Shown piece by piece: positions 53,901 to 63,985 of a DNA stretch of 64,000 nucleotides (its first letter is position 1; the number at the start of each line of letters is the position of its first letter). The position numbers and the translations under genes were made by a program. Location of the stretch: positions 27,333,379 to 27,397,378 of the forward strand of contig OX235263.1 of assembly GCA_944472135.2 (NCBI GenBank), read 5' to 3'. The DNA is from Trichobilharzia regenti. Its lineage: Eukaryota > Platyhelminthes > Trematoda > Strigeidida > Schistosomatidae. Under the pieces are notes generated by a model. The model was not told the origin of the DNA. It ran no database searches and saw only the letters and a list, made by a program, of their open reading frames with translations.

Positions 53901-56900
53901 CTCAATTGTTTCAACGGCTTATGTTCAATCCACCTCAATTTCTTTTTGCAGATTTGTCATTTTCATGGCAGGCTTTTCGCTGGTTGGTCGCTTCACAGTC
54001 AGACTTCTTTGTTGCTTGTCTTTCCTCACCAGCCATTTGGTCTTCAGTATGCAATGACAGCAGGTCTTGATGAAGATCTACAGGTAACTGTTGGATATGC
54101 CATTGATAACGCGTACGAAGTCGGCGTGTCAGTATAGAAGCAAATGATTTCATATCAGTGTTATGCTGATTGCAGTAGATTTCCACACTGACGGCAGAGT
54201 AATATGGGTCTGTTTTCCTTCTACAACCCTGGCTTTGACATCGACACCTATGCGGACTGTAGTTGAAACGATACTGTCCAGGTGAGGTAATAATTTAAGT
54301 TTCATCTGGACTTCCCACCCCCCCTCTGATGGTGATTGGTGCTTGTCGTTGTTGTTGTTGTTGGCTGAACATCTTCACAACCCCTCTCTTCTCAATGTTT
54401 ATAATTTGTAGCACAATTTTATATATTCCCCATCATCTTACAATATTGTTAACTAGCTGGCCTATCGGATGCTATTTCCTTTCATAGGGATGGTAATGAT
54501 ATCATCAAATCAGCTAATAGTCAATGTTCGACATTTTATCAGTTTACTTCTTACCGTCTCTACTCCCAATGGTAAACGCAGGACCATCTGTAGGCAGACA
54601 GATTGATTTTAATTATTTTCTATAGCCCTATTCATTATCATAACACAAAAATTCCTTTACAACGCTTATGTCATTCATCAGATTGAGGGACAATAATGGT
54701 GGCTATCTTAAAAATTACTCTTCCACAACAGATTTATGAGTGGAAAATCAAAACAATTAATTCAATGAAGCGACTCTTTTCATGTATGAGTATCAATCAT
54801 GTTTCAGCGCTGTAAATTAAAGAGCTGACTTGTGCAGGAAACATTTCCTTTTTCCTGAATTCATACTATTAACTAAAATTAAATACAATATGAAATGACG
54901 TAACATTCCTTAGAGAAAAGTGTTCACTGTTCAACTAATTTCTTAAATATAGTATCACTTCAAACTATGAATTTATGTCACGGATGACAGGTGAGAATTC
55001 CGTCTGTACCAACACCAAAGACTCGACACATGAAACTAGTCAATAACTAGTCTCTAATCAAAGTATTTGATGCGGTCCTTTTGGTGGTGAATCTCAAACT
55101 AACACAGCCCAGAGCTAACCGTTTGTGACAACAGCATTAGGTGATCCGAATTTGAATCTCAGAAGGGTCACAGATTCCTACAAAACTACTGATACGTCTT
55201 GATGCCAAGTTCCAACAAGCCCGAAACCTAGGTATAAAGTTTCCTGACGATAGCCTTCGACATTTAGTAAGAACAATTCACAATGCAAATGAGCGATAAG
55301 ACATTTGCTAATCAAAACATCATTTCTTCACAGGCTTTGCCAGTCATACTCAGCTGTCATGTTAATAAAAAACACTGTTACCTTGTCTATCACCGCACTA
55401 GCCAATCAGTTAGGACTTCTTCACATCGATTTTAATCCTACTGACTTAGTAAGACTATCTTGAATAATCTTTGACAAGCTTTTCTTCCTCTAACTGAAGA
55501 GGAGAAGAACCAAGTAAATAGCTGTTTTATTAACAAAAGGATAGTTACTTATCATCTATTCGCATGACAATTAAGCATGAATCATAAAGATTACAATAAA
55601 ATGTAGATCTGTTTAGTAGAGGCGTTTAATTGCTGTCAGGCTAGTAATTTAGAGGCTGCTTGTTTGAATCCTGCCACGATCCGAAATTTTACTTCGGTCA
55701 TCGAGACTACCAGTGGAATCCAGGATAACGAGCATTTCTTCCTATTTGGGACTCTTCATTTGAATGTCCCTGCATTCCACAGTATATGATGGTGTTCCCA
55801 ATGAGGTTTGAACCCCGTATCCATCGTTTCAAAGGTCAAAGTGTTATCCCCTAGACCACTTAAGCCACGACAGTCACCCCTTTTACAACTGTACGAACAT
55901 ATGTCTGAATGCCAACCGCCTTATCCATTATGCGCAGTAGACAAGTACACGGTCCATTGGAAAGATACAGTGGAATGTAATGAATCGCCTTGTGACCTCT
56001 TTGATTTTTCCACGAAATATGATAGAAAGGAGATTCGGGTGGCTTTTCTTCTATCCTTTATCAAACCTCAAAGGGAAATGGTGAAACTACCTAGCTTATT
56101 CTTGGTTTAAGTTCAGTCGTTCGTCGCCTAGAAAATGATAGACATTAGTTTGTTGCGTAAAATATTCTCCGTTTAATTCTGGCTAGTTTCTGGAACATAA
56201 TTATCATGAGTAATTACGTAATTTATACGCTCACCGTCATCATCTTACATAAGAACTGCCATGGCCATATTATGTGATCAAAGTACAATTTGTTTGATTC
56301 TATTTTCTAGAAAAGAATTATGCTGATTCATCATTCTATTCGGATCCTTCAAAATATTATCCAACAATTGAAGAACAAATTGCAATGGCTAGACGAGTTG
56401 CTAACAGTCTACACGATCCATATAATCTTGAATCAAAAGGTGCATCTATGTTTGAGAAACAACGACAAAGAGCAGAAAAATATGTTAAAGAAGGACCAGA
56501 GCCTAAACCAGATCCAATTGAATCAGTGAGTACTATTCAGTAATATTGTCGCTTGTTTGTTTTTTTATGGGAAAGAACTAAACATCATCCAGTTTGAAGT
56601 CCACCGAATTTCGCCCTTCAATCGTAGGTACAGGGATAGAAAAAATGTTCAGCAGAGGAGGGAAAGAGATGGTGGCGTCGAATGTGCGTTCGATGGCTTA
56701 ACGAAGTATTTCAGCTGTTAACTGCATAATCTGGTCACCTTTAAATGAATGCTAGGTGAATAAAGATAGTTTTCTTTGAAATAGAAGCTGTCTTTTCTAG
56801 ATTTCGTCCATCCTTACTTATCTACTTATAAAGAGGAAAATCGCCTGTCTATTTAGATTATGTGAATGGAATATGATTTTTTAATAAGACAAAACTATTA

Positions 56901-59900
56901 AAGGGTTGTGGTATTATAGATATGACATTTTTGAAGCAGCTACCAGATTTGAAAAGCTTTTAATGCTACGCAAATAAGAAATAAATGACCACTTTATCGC
57001 CTTTCCACTTGTTCTTGTCCACTGTACACAATTATGTTGATAAGTCATTTTCTCACATTTATTACATGATGCTAACTTCTGCCTGTTTTCTAACTTGCAA
57101 TTAGTCATCTCTTCTAGGTTACACCTTAATTGTGGCGGAATGGATTATGCAGAAGAACATGGGGAGCGAGGAGACAGAAATACGTTGGACCACCAATAAG
57201 AAGACTCTAGAAGATCTGGACTTCACAGATGACTTCTGTCTAATGGCACATAAACTCGAAGAATTATAGGTGAAAACCAACAAACTGTCTGAAGAAACAG
57301 AGAGAGGCAGCGAAGACAGGAGAGAATTCAGCTGAACTTACAGCACCAATCGCCATCAACAGGATAGATTTCAAAGGGGTTACTTTCTTCACTTATCCGT
57401 CTAAGAAGCATCATTTCGACTACAAGCGTAATGGCGGTGAAGATGTCAAAGCTTACCAGCCAGCCAGCCAGGATCGAAAAGGCAAGATACACATTCATCA
57501 ACCTGAAACCAGTTTGCAAATCGTCTGCACTAGATCAGCCAGCCAGCATAAAGAACAAGATTCGAATTTTCAACACAAAATGTGAAGTCAATCGATCACT
57601 TCTTCTGAGCGGATCAGAAATTTGACCAGTGTGTCACGAAAAGTACTTCCTACAAGTTATAGTCTTTTATCAACAGCCGCCCACTTCGTTGGATGACTCC
57701 ACACTGAGGATCAAATGGCCAGCCAGCCAGAAAGAATTAGTAACAAGAAACTCTGAGAGGCAGTGAACCAACGAAGAACCGATTGCTCAATAAATATGTA
57801 GGAGAAAGCGGGGATAGATTGAGCAAAGACGCCGTCAAAGACATTTCGCGCAATGTAGGCTAATGCTCGAGTGGAATACTAATGGGAAGTGTCGAGTGGG
57901 TCGTTTGTATGAGGATGACATGGGGAAGATCGTTCGAGGAGAAGTAGATGAGAAATTACGTCATTCCAACTTTTGCCTCTTTTCCAACTTCCAATTTGTC
58001 ACCTTGCCTTTTGACTACCCCTTACATTATGTAATACGATTTTCGAGGAAAAATTTTGCCATTATCTGATTTGTCTTATCAATTCTTTGTTAAATATTAC
58101 TACGGTTATACAGCAATTTATGAAAATGAATCATCGAAAAGAAAATTTCCTTCAGCTGGAATACCATAATAATGAAGTTGCCAGTGCTGGCAGCGAATAA
58201 AACGTTTTGCAATTGTGGGGAAAAATATAGATTCGTGAAGCACTGGTGTTGAATAACTATCCTATAAAACTGATTAGGAAGATCATAAAAGTCCAAAAGC
58301 AAAATAAAAATAATGGTGAAACTAATAATGACAACATAAATAAGAAAGAAAATAAGGCATCTACAGTTTTACAATATAAGGAGGGGACATCCAATACCCT
58401 TCGTAGGATTCATAATAAAGCAAGAATTAGAGTGGCATTTAAACCTACAGACTGTCTTTATTATTTGTTTATTATATAAACGCATAGAAACTTGGTACAA
58501 TATGGCACCAAGAAGGATGCGCCACACAATAATAATAAAACAACACAGATCAAAAGAAAAAAAGAAAGAAGAGAAAGAGAAGTAGAGAACGAATAAAGAA
58601 CTTCATCTGGAAGAAAAACAGTCATGCTTAACAAGTTCAAACAGTATTCGTTAACTATCATAGGGAAGGGAAGAAAGAAGGAAATTGCAACACGTGTGAT
58701 AGCACGCGATAAGTTTCATTGATTGTTTGTTGCTTCATTCAATTCATTGTGTGAAGGCTGAGATACTGCCCGGGCACCCAGACCGAAGCAGATTGCTTTA
58801 TTAAGGGACCACTTCCCAAGCCTTTGACTTGGAGTCTAATCCGCAAGGCAGCGGAGCAGCGTCAGGAGCTGCATTCCCATGGTTTCCGGTGACCCATATG
58901 GGTTCACACGCCATTTGATCCGATTGGATACTGGAGCCCATGTACCCCATTGTAACTGCTTTTAGTTTAACCGCTATCCAAACAACCTTCCTGACATGGT
59001 AGGACCTACAGGGACAGAGTCACAGTCAGTTTAGCATGTTGGGTCATTGCGGTATTCAAGCCCGACCACCACAACAAACCCACTCAGACAGGGACAAGCT
59101 CTGTAGGTTAATGGGACCCAATTGACCTATTTAGACAAAATAATACAGTTTACAAAATACCTTTCAATGACTGTGAGTTAAGTCAACTACATAGGTTAAA
59201 CTAGTAGATCAGGAGTAGTTAGATTGTCAAAACATAACAATTTAGCTGCGGCTAGAATGGTTGATCGTACGAAGATAAGTATTCTGGAAATACTCAGCAA
59301 TCGCATTGCATGCATTAACAAACACACAACTACACAGTAGGATGGTGGGAGAAGGTTAGAATTTAAAGGAGTAATATAGGTAGGTGGAAAGAGAAAGAGG
59401 TTGATTACTGAATCCTGCCTGGTTCATCGAGTCTACACCCAACACATGCAGCAGAACTGACTCAACGCAAATACCAGAGATATGTAAGATACTATCACCT
59501 ATCAAATCAAGAGACGATAAAGTGGAATCATATAAACGAAATTAGAAAGTTGTGTAAGTAACCTGTGATATGATTATGAGCAACAATAAGTTGTGCTCTA
59601 AAGGTGATCAGCAGTAAATATTACTGTACAACAGCACTGTGAGACTTTATCAAAATAAATTTTGCACAAAATGGAATTTTACTTTACCACAGTACACAAG
59701 TTCTCTTCTTATACCACTTAAGATTTCTGATATTTGCACACAGTCGTTGAAAATGGATTCAAAAACTCTTAATGTGTTAGAGAAAAAACGCTAAATGTTA
59801 ATCTCTGAACTGATTTTGATGTATGCACTTGATGATTTAGAAGACAACACGTGTGTTGCAGCAAACTTTTCATGATACACTATGGAACAAAATGCCTAGG

Positions 59901-61624
59901 TGGTACCCTAAATTATATCCAAACTATAGTGAACTGCTATCAACAATAGGTGATCATTTAGCTACTTTCGGAGACAAGTTTATAGTCATGTATACGAAGC
60001 CCAATGAGCCTAATAAGTTCATGCTGATCTACGTATTACTACTAGTTGACGTAGTATGTCCCTCGCCATTGATTTAAGTCGGTAGTATTTATCATGTTGT
60101 CTGTGTTGCATACTTTTGTGATGATAACATTTTCAGTATTGAGCAGACCACATATTTTGACCCGAATATTTCAAGCTTCAAAAGTAAACTTTTGTAAAAT
60201 TGCACATCAAGATGCCTGCTGTGTAAATAACCGATTGATTTAAAAATTTTATTTTAATTTAAATGCATAAAATGATATACTACTGTCTGATTGAAATGAG
60301 CAGTTTTATTCCGCTCACATTGGCCAGTAATGTTTGCTAGGCACATCAGAATGATCTAAACTTCGGACGACCATTTCACTCATCGTCTGTATACCTGGTT
60401 TGATCAGACTGAGAGGGCTGGATCAATTCAGACCACGTGATTTCCGATTAGCTACTTGGACGAACTAATAATAACTAACCAGTTGATCACAGACTGGTAT
60501 CAGTTAGATAACCATTGAAAACCAGCTGTTTCATCCTAGTTCAGGATACATCAGCAGTACGCACCTACTCGGGTTCGATCCTTGATCAACTCGTAAAAAC
60601 AAAACTAACCCTTACAAACTAAACTATAGAAAATAATAACTTAATTGAAAAGTCGGAATTTGCAATTTACACAGTATGTAACCTGACTGATACCAAACTT
60701 TTAATCAGTTCGCAAACTGCGGGTGTGGTTTGTGTTATAGTTTTTCTGTGACACTCAATTTGTTCATGACTTAATGCAAAACGAAAACTTTACTGTCAAA
60801 ATTTCACCACAACGGAATACGTAGAGAACTTTGAAATGCCAAGAAATGAATAGTAGATTCACATCCGCTTGAAATTGAAACAGACGCAGATTATGTCATA
60901 TTTAACTTCTAAATACTTTTATACTCATAAATCAGCTAAATGACTGAATGACTTAAACTAACCTCCGTATTTTACTTTGCTTTCAAGGCAACTCCTGAAG
61001 AGTTGGAGTACATGACACCTCCAGTAGCACCACCGCATCCACCTCCTCCACCACCAAGTTTTCCAGGTCTTCAACCAAATAAAAAACCGACTATCCCACA
61101 ACCGCCACCAATGAATTATGCTCCAGGCCAACCGAAGACAGTGCAAGAATTCTTAGAGAAAATAAAAATTTTCCCTAAAAATACACATTCAGATTTAGAT
61201 CCGCAAAAATGTTTCGACATTGCTACAGCTTTGTATAAATCTGATAGTCGTGGAGCTCAAATGTTCGCCAAACGTCATGCTAGAGCATTGAAATGGGATG
61301 CACAAAATTCAGAAGATGATGAATCGGGTAATCGCAAGATGAATGTAGCTGTAGCCTCTGGTCCAGGTCCAACAATGAATAGTTATGCTCATGTCAAAAT
61401 GACTTCAAAACTTCCACAGTCGAAATCACCACAACGACTGGAATTAAAACAACAAGTTCCTGGTGTTAAACCGATACCAGTAAATCAAAATAATGGAGAG
61501 ACAAATGAATATAAGAAACCGAGTATTTCATTGGCTGTCGACCGGGCACCGTCACCACCTAATCAATCGGAAAATTTACTTGGTCCTACACCGAAACCAT
61601 TTGTACCAGCTAATTCAAACAGTA
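44823..61624 (+). CDS. PDZ/proline-rich scaffold gene, four exons, partial
   Basis: Four exons join in a consistent frame with GT-AG boundaries: 44823-44974, 51810-52234, 56311-56525 and 60988-61624, giving about 476 residues. The gene begins before the first exon found (the N-terminal half of the PDZ with its GLGF loop is missing) and continues beyond a donor at 61625. Order: PDZ second half, proline-rich region, basic motif 1, proline-rich region, basic motif 2, disordered tail. PDZ plus repeated GA-x-MF-x-K-R motifs recall muscle and actin scaffolds of the Zasp/ALP-Enigma or synaptopodin-2 kind; the exact family is uncertain. The introns contain many SINE and LINE fragments. Confidence 0.75.
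45063..45480 (-). mobile_element. RTE LINE 3'-end fragment in intron
   Basis: Starts at the ATT-rich tail and shows the same landmarks as 26466-26760 (gaaacatagggcttcaacaa, gatctcctccacgtcaccct, ccactcgagggcctgg). Confidence 0.6.
45770..46110. repeat. Dispersed repeat, family not identified
   Basis: Related stretches lie at 49540-49640 and 60280-60460 (ctactgattgaatgggatga / tactgtctgattgaaatgag; agtagcccttgctaggca / cagtaatgtttgctaggca), and its inner part recurs at 50800-50900 (agatcaccttgatctggctg). No coding content. Confidence 0.5.
46138..46325 (+). mobile_element. tRNA-headed SINE, second body type
   Basis: The head GCGTCGGTGGCACAGTGG / GGTTCGAGCCC is nearly that of the SINE at 7344, but the body differs (cctgatatct, gctaccgatatcc, ccacacttgtaccaaaaata). 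Copies of this body: 47545-47745 (+) and 52428-52600 (-). Confidence 0.8.
46446..46680 (-). mobile_element. Degraded hammerhead/tRNA repeat in intron
   Basis: Related to the elements at 35742 and 43073 (accagggagtactgga, ttttgtcctagtgtttggga, aaggcgagtcc). The CUGAUGA box is lost, and the terminal direct repeat is not seen. Confidence 0.55.
46740..47290 (-). mobile_element. Second type of tRNA-headed SINE, copy 2
   Basis: Better preserved relative of 40398-40830. On -, the head has A box TAGCTCAGTGGTAAGG and B box GGTTCGAATCT (46865-46925). The body continues on both sides of the head region. Confidence 0.6.
47545..47745 (+). mobile_element. tRNA-headed SINE, second body type, diverged
   Basis: Same body as 46138-46325 with about one change in eight bases by eye. 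The B box reads GGTTTGATCCC and the tail is AAATAAA-rich. Confidence 0.72.
47746..48530. other. Intron sequence, nothing recognised
   Basis: No recognised gene or repeat; open frames here are short and without motifs. Confidence 0.3.
48531..49340 (-). mobile_element. RTE LINE 3'-end fragment in intron
   Basis: ATT tail at 48590, then the C-terminal RTE region. On - NTIRIFNTNVKSV (about 49090-49130) is the conserved segment before the terminal domain of RTE elements, and ARLGNARNAFINLKPV (about 49160-49210) precedes it. 48531-48590 looks like a piece of the foldback-element arm end (ctcaagctgtacaatcgc). Confidence 0.62.
49540..49770 (+). mobile_element. Repeat plus RTE 3' scrap
   Basis: 49540-49640 belongs to the family at 45770; 49655-49745 is an RTE C-terminal scrap on + (LEWKPSGKLCVGRQ, then EEMKT). 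Confidence 0.45.
49771..51380. other. Intron sequence, little recognised
   Basis: 49790-49900 resembles the foldback-element arm end; a C10 run lies at 50780-50789; 50800-50900 resembles the repeat at 45770. No gene. Confidence 0.35.
51380..51600. mobile_element. Degraded hammerhead repeat pair
   Basis: Two remnants in opposite orientation: 51380-51430 (-; tgtactagtttaggactctcc) and 51550-51600 (+; gaagagccacaaactgaggcgaaatagcc keeps GCGAAA but not CUGAUGA). A B-box-like ggtttgatccc lies near 51511. Confidence 0.4.
51810..52234 (+). CDS. Proline-rich exon of PDZ gene
   Basis: The acceptor tatttaaag precedes A-TAT-GAG; the first base completes the Arg codon from 44974. It encodes YERHQKIETVYLD, then ELQLFWEKGMPLKPARRNWP, then a run with PPPPPQQ, PPRSPPP, PPRPVV, PTPPAPQPQPVRPAPPPP (possible SH3/EVH1 ligand sites) and SVKQLMREFDVPPIAPELK. 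It ends at a gtaagt donor with one base of the next codon. 425 bp. Confidence 0.82.
52428..52600 (-). mobile_element. tRNA-headed SINE, second body type, reverse
   Basis: Reverse-strand copy of the 46138 element in intron 2, with A box TGGTAGCACAGTGG-like and B box GGTTCGAGCACC. It is close in sequence to the 46138 copy. Confidence 0.78.
52865..53070 (-). mobile_element. RTE LINE 3'-end scrap
   Basis: Tail plus the terminal W-R region, in decayed form (ttgggttcctggtggacc, gctgctccataactgctca). Confidence 0.4.
53225..53900 (+). mobile_element. RTE LINE fragment (RT C-terminus)
   Basis: On + it follows the RTE order: remnant of the FADD region (53335-53360, tcgtggacgatttacgtctt), then tcacttgtttcacttatctt (the SFTYLG segment), then tcaacaccctgaaatcagtgtgg, then the terminal part to 53830. 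Broken in many places. Confidence 0.55.
53925..54380 (-). mobile_element. RTE LINE fragment, reverse
   Basis: Same type of fragment in the other orientation, abutting the previous one. tggtgattggtgcttgtcgt near 54330 matches the RTE landmark also seen at 49312-49330. Confidence 0.5.
54381..55600. other. Intron sequence, nothing recognised
   Basis: No recognised gene. 54760-54830 weakly resembles the foldback-element arm end. Confidence 0.3.
55605..55875. mobile_element. tRNA-like repeat pair in intron 2
   Basis: 55620-55680 (+) ends in ttgaatcctgcc, a degraded B box. 55800-55870 on - gives A box TGGTCTAGGGG and B box GGTTCAAACC, a recognisable tRNA-like arm set. Between them tttgggactcttcat resembles the hammerhead repeat. 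Not a functional tRNA: no acceptor stem closes. Confidence 0.45.
56311..56525 (+). CDS. Exon with basic motif 1 of PDZ gene
   Basis: Acceptor tattttctag. The exon reads KNYADSSFYSDPSKYYPTIE, then EQIAMARRVANSLHDPYNLE, then SKGASMFEKQRQRAEKYVKE and ends PDPIES at a gtgagt donor in phase 0. The SKGA-MF-K-R-RAEKYV motif resembles the GKGA-LFAKR-R-EK-V motifs of synaptopodin-2-like proteins, from memory of that family. 215 bp. Confidence 0.82.
57000..57125 (+). mobile_element. Diverged arm of the foldback element
   Basis: cctttccacttgttcttgtcc, gttgataagtcattttctca and caattagtcatctcttc follow the right arm of the H4-leader foldback element, with about one change in six. This shows the family is dispersed and older than its insertion in the H4 array. 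Confidence 0.6.
57126..57957 (+). mobile_element. RTE LINE fragment in intron 3
   Basis: RTE order on +: GDRN(T)LDHQ and the FADD remnant (57180-57240), the SFTYLG-like segment near 57380, KNKIRIFNTKCEVN near 57548-57590, LRIKWPASQKE near 57709-57740, then LEWNTNGKCRVGRL near 57866-57905. It lies between two foldback-arm pieces. Confidence 0.58.
57958..58165 (+). mobile_element. Diverged arm of the foldback element, second piece
   Basis: From cattccaacttttgcctctt to cgaaaagaaaatttccttca it matches the outer part of the right arm, including the tatgaaaatgaatcatcg landmark. Confidence 0.6.
58166..59244. other. Unassigned; purine tract and possible repeat
   Basis: 58548-58600 is an A/G-only-like tract. 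58690-59130 is less AT-rich than its surroundings (ctgcccgggcacccagaccg, ggagctgcattcccatggtt) and may be a LINE leader or ORF1 remnant; it could not be identified. Confidence 0.3.
59245..59690 (+). mobile_element. Penelope-like element 3' end
   Basis: Collinear with the right arm of the palindrome at 63600-63985, from gaatggttgat through ggtggtgggagaaggttaga, acacccaacacatgcagcag and gattatgagcaacaataa to the end gcacaaaatggaattttac. One orientation only. Confidence 0.6.
60280..60460. repeat. Dispersed repeat, same family as 45770
   Basis: Collinear with 45770-45960 at a diverged level. No coding content. Confidence 0.45.
60470..60600 (-). mobile_element. Hammerhead/tRNA repeat fragment
   Basis: On -: B box GGATCGAACCCGAG-like sequence, then a hammerhead-like core (60521-60560), then the shared tail ggttttcaatggttatctaa. 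Confidence 0.5.
60521..60560 (-). ncRNA. Hammerhead-like motif with compensated stem II
   Basis: On -: CTGATGT, ATCC, TGAACTA, GGAT, GAAAC, AGCTGG. Stem II is ATCC/GGAT where relatives have GTCC/GGAC, a paired change. The last A of CUGAUGA is T and the cleavage triplet is lost, so it should be inactive. Confidence 0.45.
60988..61624 (+). CDS. Exon with basic motif 2 of PDZ gene
   Basis: Acceptor tttgctttcaag, phase 0. ATPEELEYMTPPVAPPHPPP opens a second proline run; TVQEFLEKIKIFPKN and DIATALYKSDSRGAQMFAKR then ARALKWDAQ form a second copy of the basic motif seen at the end of the previous exon (GA-x-MF-x-K...RA-K). The rest, to NSNSS, is polar and probably disordered with SP sites. It ends at a gtaagt donor (61625) with one base of the next codon. 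637 bp; the next exon is beyond the window or unrecognised. Confidence 0.83.
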
Positions 61625-62509
61625 GTAAGTACTAGTGTGTCTTTTTTTAATTGTTTCCCCCGAATCAGTAGGATACAGGTTTTGCGCACTCAGCACTCCG
61701 TAAAATCTACTTTAATAAGTCTCCATTGTTGTGTAAAAAATCTAAGAAAAGTGCTTTTTAAACTCTAATTACTTTTAAATACAAACTCTCATTATCAGTA
61801 ACTTTGGCTTGATATTATCAGGTACACACACAGAGATGGACTGGACATACGTTGAGAAGTATGTTGAGTGATGGACGCACCAGGCCACTTCTGAAGTGAA
61901 ATCCGAATGAGAAACCACAGGTTAGGAGTCCTTCGATGAAATGAAGGATTTCATGTGAGGAAGAAATGAAAGCTTACGTGCAATCAACACCCAGTAACAG
62001 AGGTCTGCAGAGAACAAGGTAAAATAGCGATGTGGTATTAAAACCCTAAGTTCCGTCAGAAACTCTGCTGTAACGTTTTGCAGCATGTGTAAAGGCACCA
62101 TATATATGATGGGTATATCACTGTAGGCAATGAAAGAAGACAAGAAACCAAAATAGTAGTACGTACATAAATCACCAAGGAGGAACATCAAAATCTCCAC
62201 CTACAAAATAATGCCAGGTTGACTGGTTACATTCTCCCAAACCCCAGTAGACTCGTGAATAATACTATAGCGTTTGAAAATGATTACGTTTGGTTCTATT
62301 CTCAGTGGAAGTGACGCTATACACTGACAATAAATGAATAAATTCTACATAGAATAAAATGCTTGTCACGGATTCCAGTGCAACCCATTAATGAATGTAT
62401 GACTAATATGCAAAACAATTTTAACAGCACAGCTAGACGCTTAGTTTCAACTGGATGATAAAAACAGTAGAATCAAATAAGTGAACATTGAACGACTTAT
62501 TACTCCTTT
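61625..62509. other. Intron sequence, nothing recognised
   Basis: No recognised gene or repeat. A 92-codon - frame at 61922-62200 lacks motifs. Confidence 0.3.
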
Positions 62510-63176
62510 AGGTTCTGGTTTGAAAACACGGCTTTAGCAGCACATCTTTATCGCACTAGCTTCTTTGTAGCCCTATTTACCTAGCTCCATGGCTGACATC
62601 CTCCTCACAGCCATGCCCACTTCGCCATTTCTGAGCCCCGTTCTATTCCTTCGGCGTATTTGATGGGCATTAGGTCCTTGGTTGGTTTGTTACCAGAATT
62701 CCTTGTCGATCAACCTTTGTGGCCGGTAATCTGATCTCCACTAACCAGCTATCGAAGACAATTGGTAAAGGAAATCTGCAGCCTATCGGGAATGCTCTTC
62801 GTGGCCCATAAAGTCTACAGACCGTAAGCAAGTAGTGACTTGTTCTTGTCGTCGAGTGCAATAGATTTCCCCGCTGATTCCACAGTAATCAATATCTGTC
62901 TACCTTTTCCAATCTTCTTGCCTGTAGTTAGAACGATGTTGTCTAAATGAGTAAAAGTAGTGACCTCTTTCAAGTTAATCCCATTGATAGTACCTGACGC
63001 TCGTTTCTGTTAGCTGGTGGATATCTTCATCACCTCCATCTTCTCCATATCCACTTAAAGTCCAGCTCCCGCCGCCAGCCTCTTTATCCAACTTACTGAT
63101 TTTCACCTGTAGATCTTCGAATTTATGTGTCATTAGATAGTAATTGCCCGTAAAATCCAGACCTTCTAAAGTACTT
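62510..63176 (-). mobile_element. RTE LINE 3'-end fragment
   Basis: Tail and C-terminal region on -, with ccttggttggtttgtta, tggccggtaatctgatct and ttgatagtacctgacgctcg landmarks of the RTE copies; heavily decayed. The left arm of the following palindrome begins where it ends. Confidence 0.55.
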
Positions 63177-63985
63177 CCATTATGGGTAACTTTTGTTTGA
63201 TAAAGTCTCACAGCGTTATACAGTAATGTTTACTGATGACGTTTCGAGCACAATTTATTGCTCATAATCATAACAAGGTAATCACACGACTTCCTAACTT
63301 CATTTATATAGTTCCATTGTTTTTCTCTTGATTTTCACTTGATTTGATTGGTAGTAGTATTTTCCATATTTCAGGTATGAGTGACGAGTCATTCCTATTG
63401 CATGTGTTGGGTGTAGACTCGATGAACAAGGATTCAGTAATCAACCACCTCTCTATCTCGACCTACCTAGATTACTTTTTAGAATTTTAACCCTCTCCCA
63501 CCACCCTATTGTGTGGTTGTTTGTTAGCGCATGCATTGCAATTGCTGAGCTTTTTTCTAAATTACTTAACTAAGGTAAGAATGGTTGACCCCGAGAAGAT
63601 AAGTAATTTAGAAAAAAGCTCAGCAATTGCAATGCATGCGCTAACACACAACCACACAATAGGGTGGTGGGAGAGGGTTAAAATTCTAAAAAGTAATCTA
63701 GGTAGGTGGAGAGAGAGGTTGATTACTGAATCCTTGTTCATCGTGTCTACACCCAACACACGCAATAGGAATGACTCATCACTCATACCTGAAATATGGA
63801 AAATACTATTACCAATCAAATCAAGTGAAAATCAAGAGAAAAACAATGGAACTATATAAATGAAGTTAGGAAGTCGTGTGATTACCTTGTTATGATTATG
63901 AGCAATAAATTGTGCTCGAAACGTCATCAGTAAACATTACTGTATAACGCTGTGAGACTTTATCAAACAAAATTTACCCATAATG
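63177..63985. mobile_element. Palindrome of two Penelope-like 3' ends
   Basis: Two arms of about 390 bp in inverted orientation (63177-63570 and 63601-63985) around a spacer of about 30 bp containing actaaggtaagaatggttga. On + the right arm encodes a Penelope-like C-terminus: SSAIAMHALTHNHTI, RVKILKSN, RLITESLFIVSTPNTRNRND and IPEIWK, followed by the 3' tail; the left arm carries the same on -. Both coding ends point outward from the centre. Arm identity is high by eye. Confidence 0.7.

Noticed and set aside
63562..63819. 85-codon - frame in the palindrome
   Set aside because: Antisense to the Penelope-like C-terminus in the right arm; it exists because of the inverted arms.
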